NCBI RefSeq assembly: GCF_030158815.1
Contig: NZ_BPFZ01000002.1
Location: 186,001 to 250,000, forward strand
Direction: 5' to 3'
Source of the DNA: Candidatus Phycosocius spiralis
GTDB lineage: Bacteria; Pseudomonadota; Alphaproteobacteria; Caulobacterales; Aquidulcibacteraceae
DNA length: 64,000 bases
Shown piece by piece: positions 63,875-64,000 of the stretch. Under the pieces are notes generated by a model that saw only the letters and a program-made list of their open reading frames with translations, was not told the DNA's origin and did no database searches. Made by a program: the position numbers and the translations under genes. Each line of letters begins with the position of its first letter. The stretch's first letter is position 1.

Positions 63875-64000
63875 GTTTGTTTCCTGCACAGCTTAGTGCG
63901 TCATGCGTAAGGTTACGATGGGGTTGTTTGATTATATTGTCGTAAAATAAAGGTCCATAGCAAGGACATTTTGCTCTTGGCACAACCAAAACGCATCTGG

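Noticed and set aside
63890-64000. Possible gene at the right edge or a Zur box before the CobW-like gene
   Set aside because: No ATG-led frame with a ribosome site and no palindrome resembling a Zur site were seen.

Overview
The window reads as core chromosome of a free-living alphaproteobacterium, most likely Caulobacterales (Hyphomonadaceae-like). The evidence is: two short Caulobacter-type flagellins with a sigma-54-type promoter, an NtrZ-like periplasmic protein, the gene order DUF3576-leuS-lptE-holA, a tsaE-amgK-murU peptidoglycan recycling cluster, paired exbD genes and four large TonB-dependent receptors (TBDRs). Base composition looks close to 50% GC by eye. I see no prophage, insertion sequence, CRISPR array, tRNA or rRNA. 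The genus is inference.

Layout. 0-8.4 kb is an envelope block: ydbL and ynbE (minus) and an unusually long ydbH (plus), separated by an M23 peptidase, then a TorF-type porin. 8.4-16.6 kb holds aroK-aroB-CNNM/CorC (minus), nhaA, bolA, a J-domain protein, and xerD preceded by a coupled exported protein of unknown function. 16.7-22.9 kb holds uvrD/pcrA, two flagellins, mdh and a frameshifted GNAT gene. 22.9-26.4 kb holds yggS-rdgB-hemW (minus), a TenI/ThiE-like protein and ntrZ. 26.7-31.5 kb is DUF3576-leuS-lptE-holA. 31.5-36.2 kb holds argG, a small membrane protein, kup and an SDR. 36.3-39.0 kb is exbB-exbD-exbD-tonB (minus). 39.2-41.1 kb is aguA-aguB (agmatine to putrescine). 41.1-45.5 kb is a TBDR followed by Tat-exported PhoD, with a Pho-box-like site upstream. 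45.9-52.5 kb holds msrA, two TBDRs and a fumarylacetoacetate hydrolase family gene. 52.6-58.1 kb is tsaE-amgK-murU, a beta-lactamase-fold hydrolase, a pyridoxal kinase and a CitE-like lyase. 58.3-64 kb holds a fourth TBDR, a MarR regulator with a lysine-rich tail, a NUDIX hydrolase, an HU protein and a CobW/COG0523 GTPase.

How it fits together. The TonB-ExbB-ExbD set can energise the four receptors. The TBDR/PhoD pair looks like a phosphate-scavenging unit. YdbH, YnbE and YdbL, LptE, the M23 peptidase and AmgK-MurU all serve envelope building and recycling. No wholly new system is evident. The points most worth following are the rearranged, enlarged YdbH set, the Pho-box TBDR/PhoD pair with hairpins between the genes, the flagellin regulatory region, the frameshifted GNAT gene, a possible 39-residue ORF coupled to tonB, and the unknown exported protein coupled to xerD.
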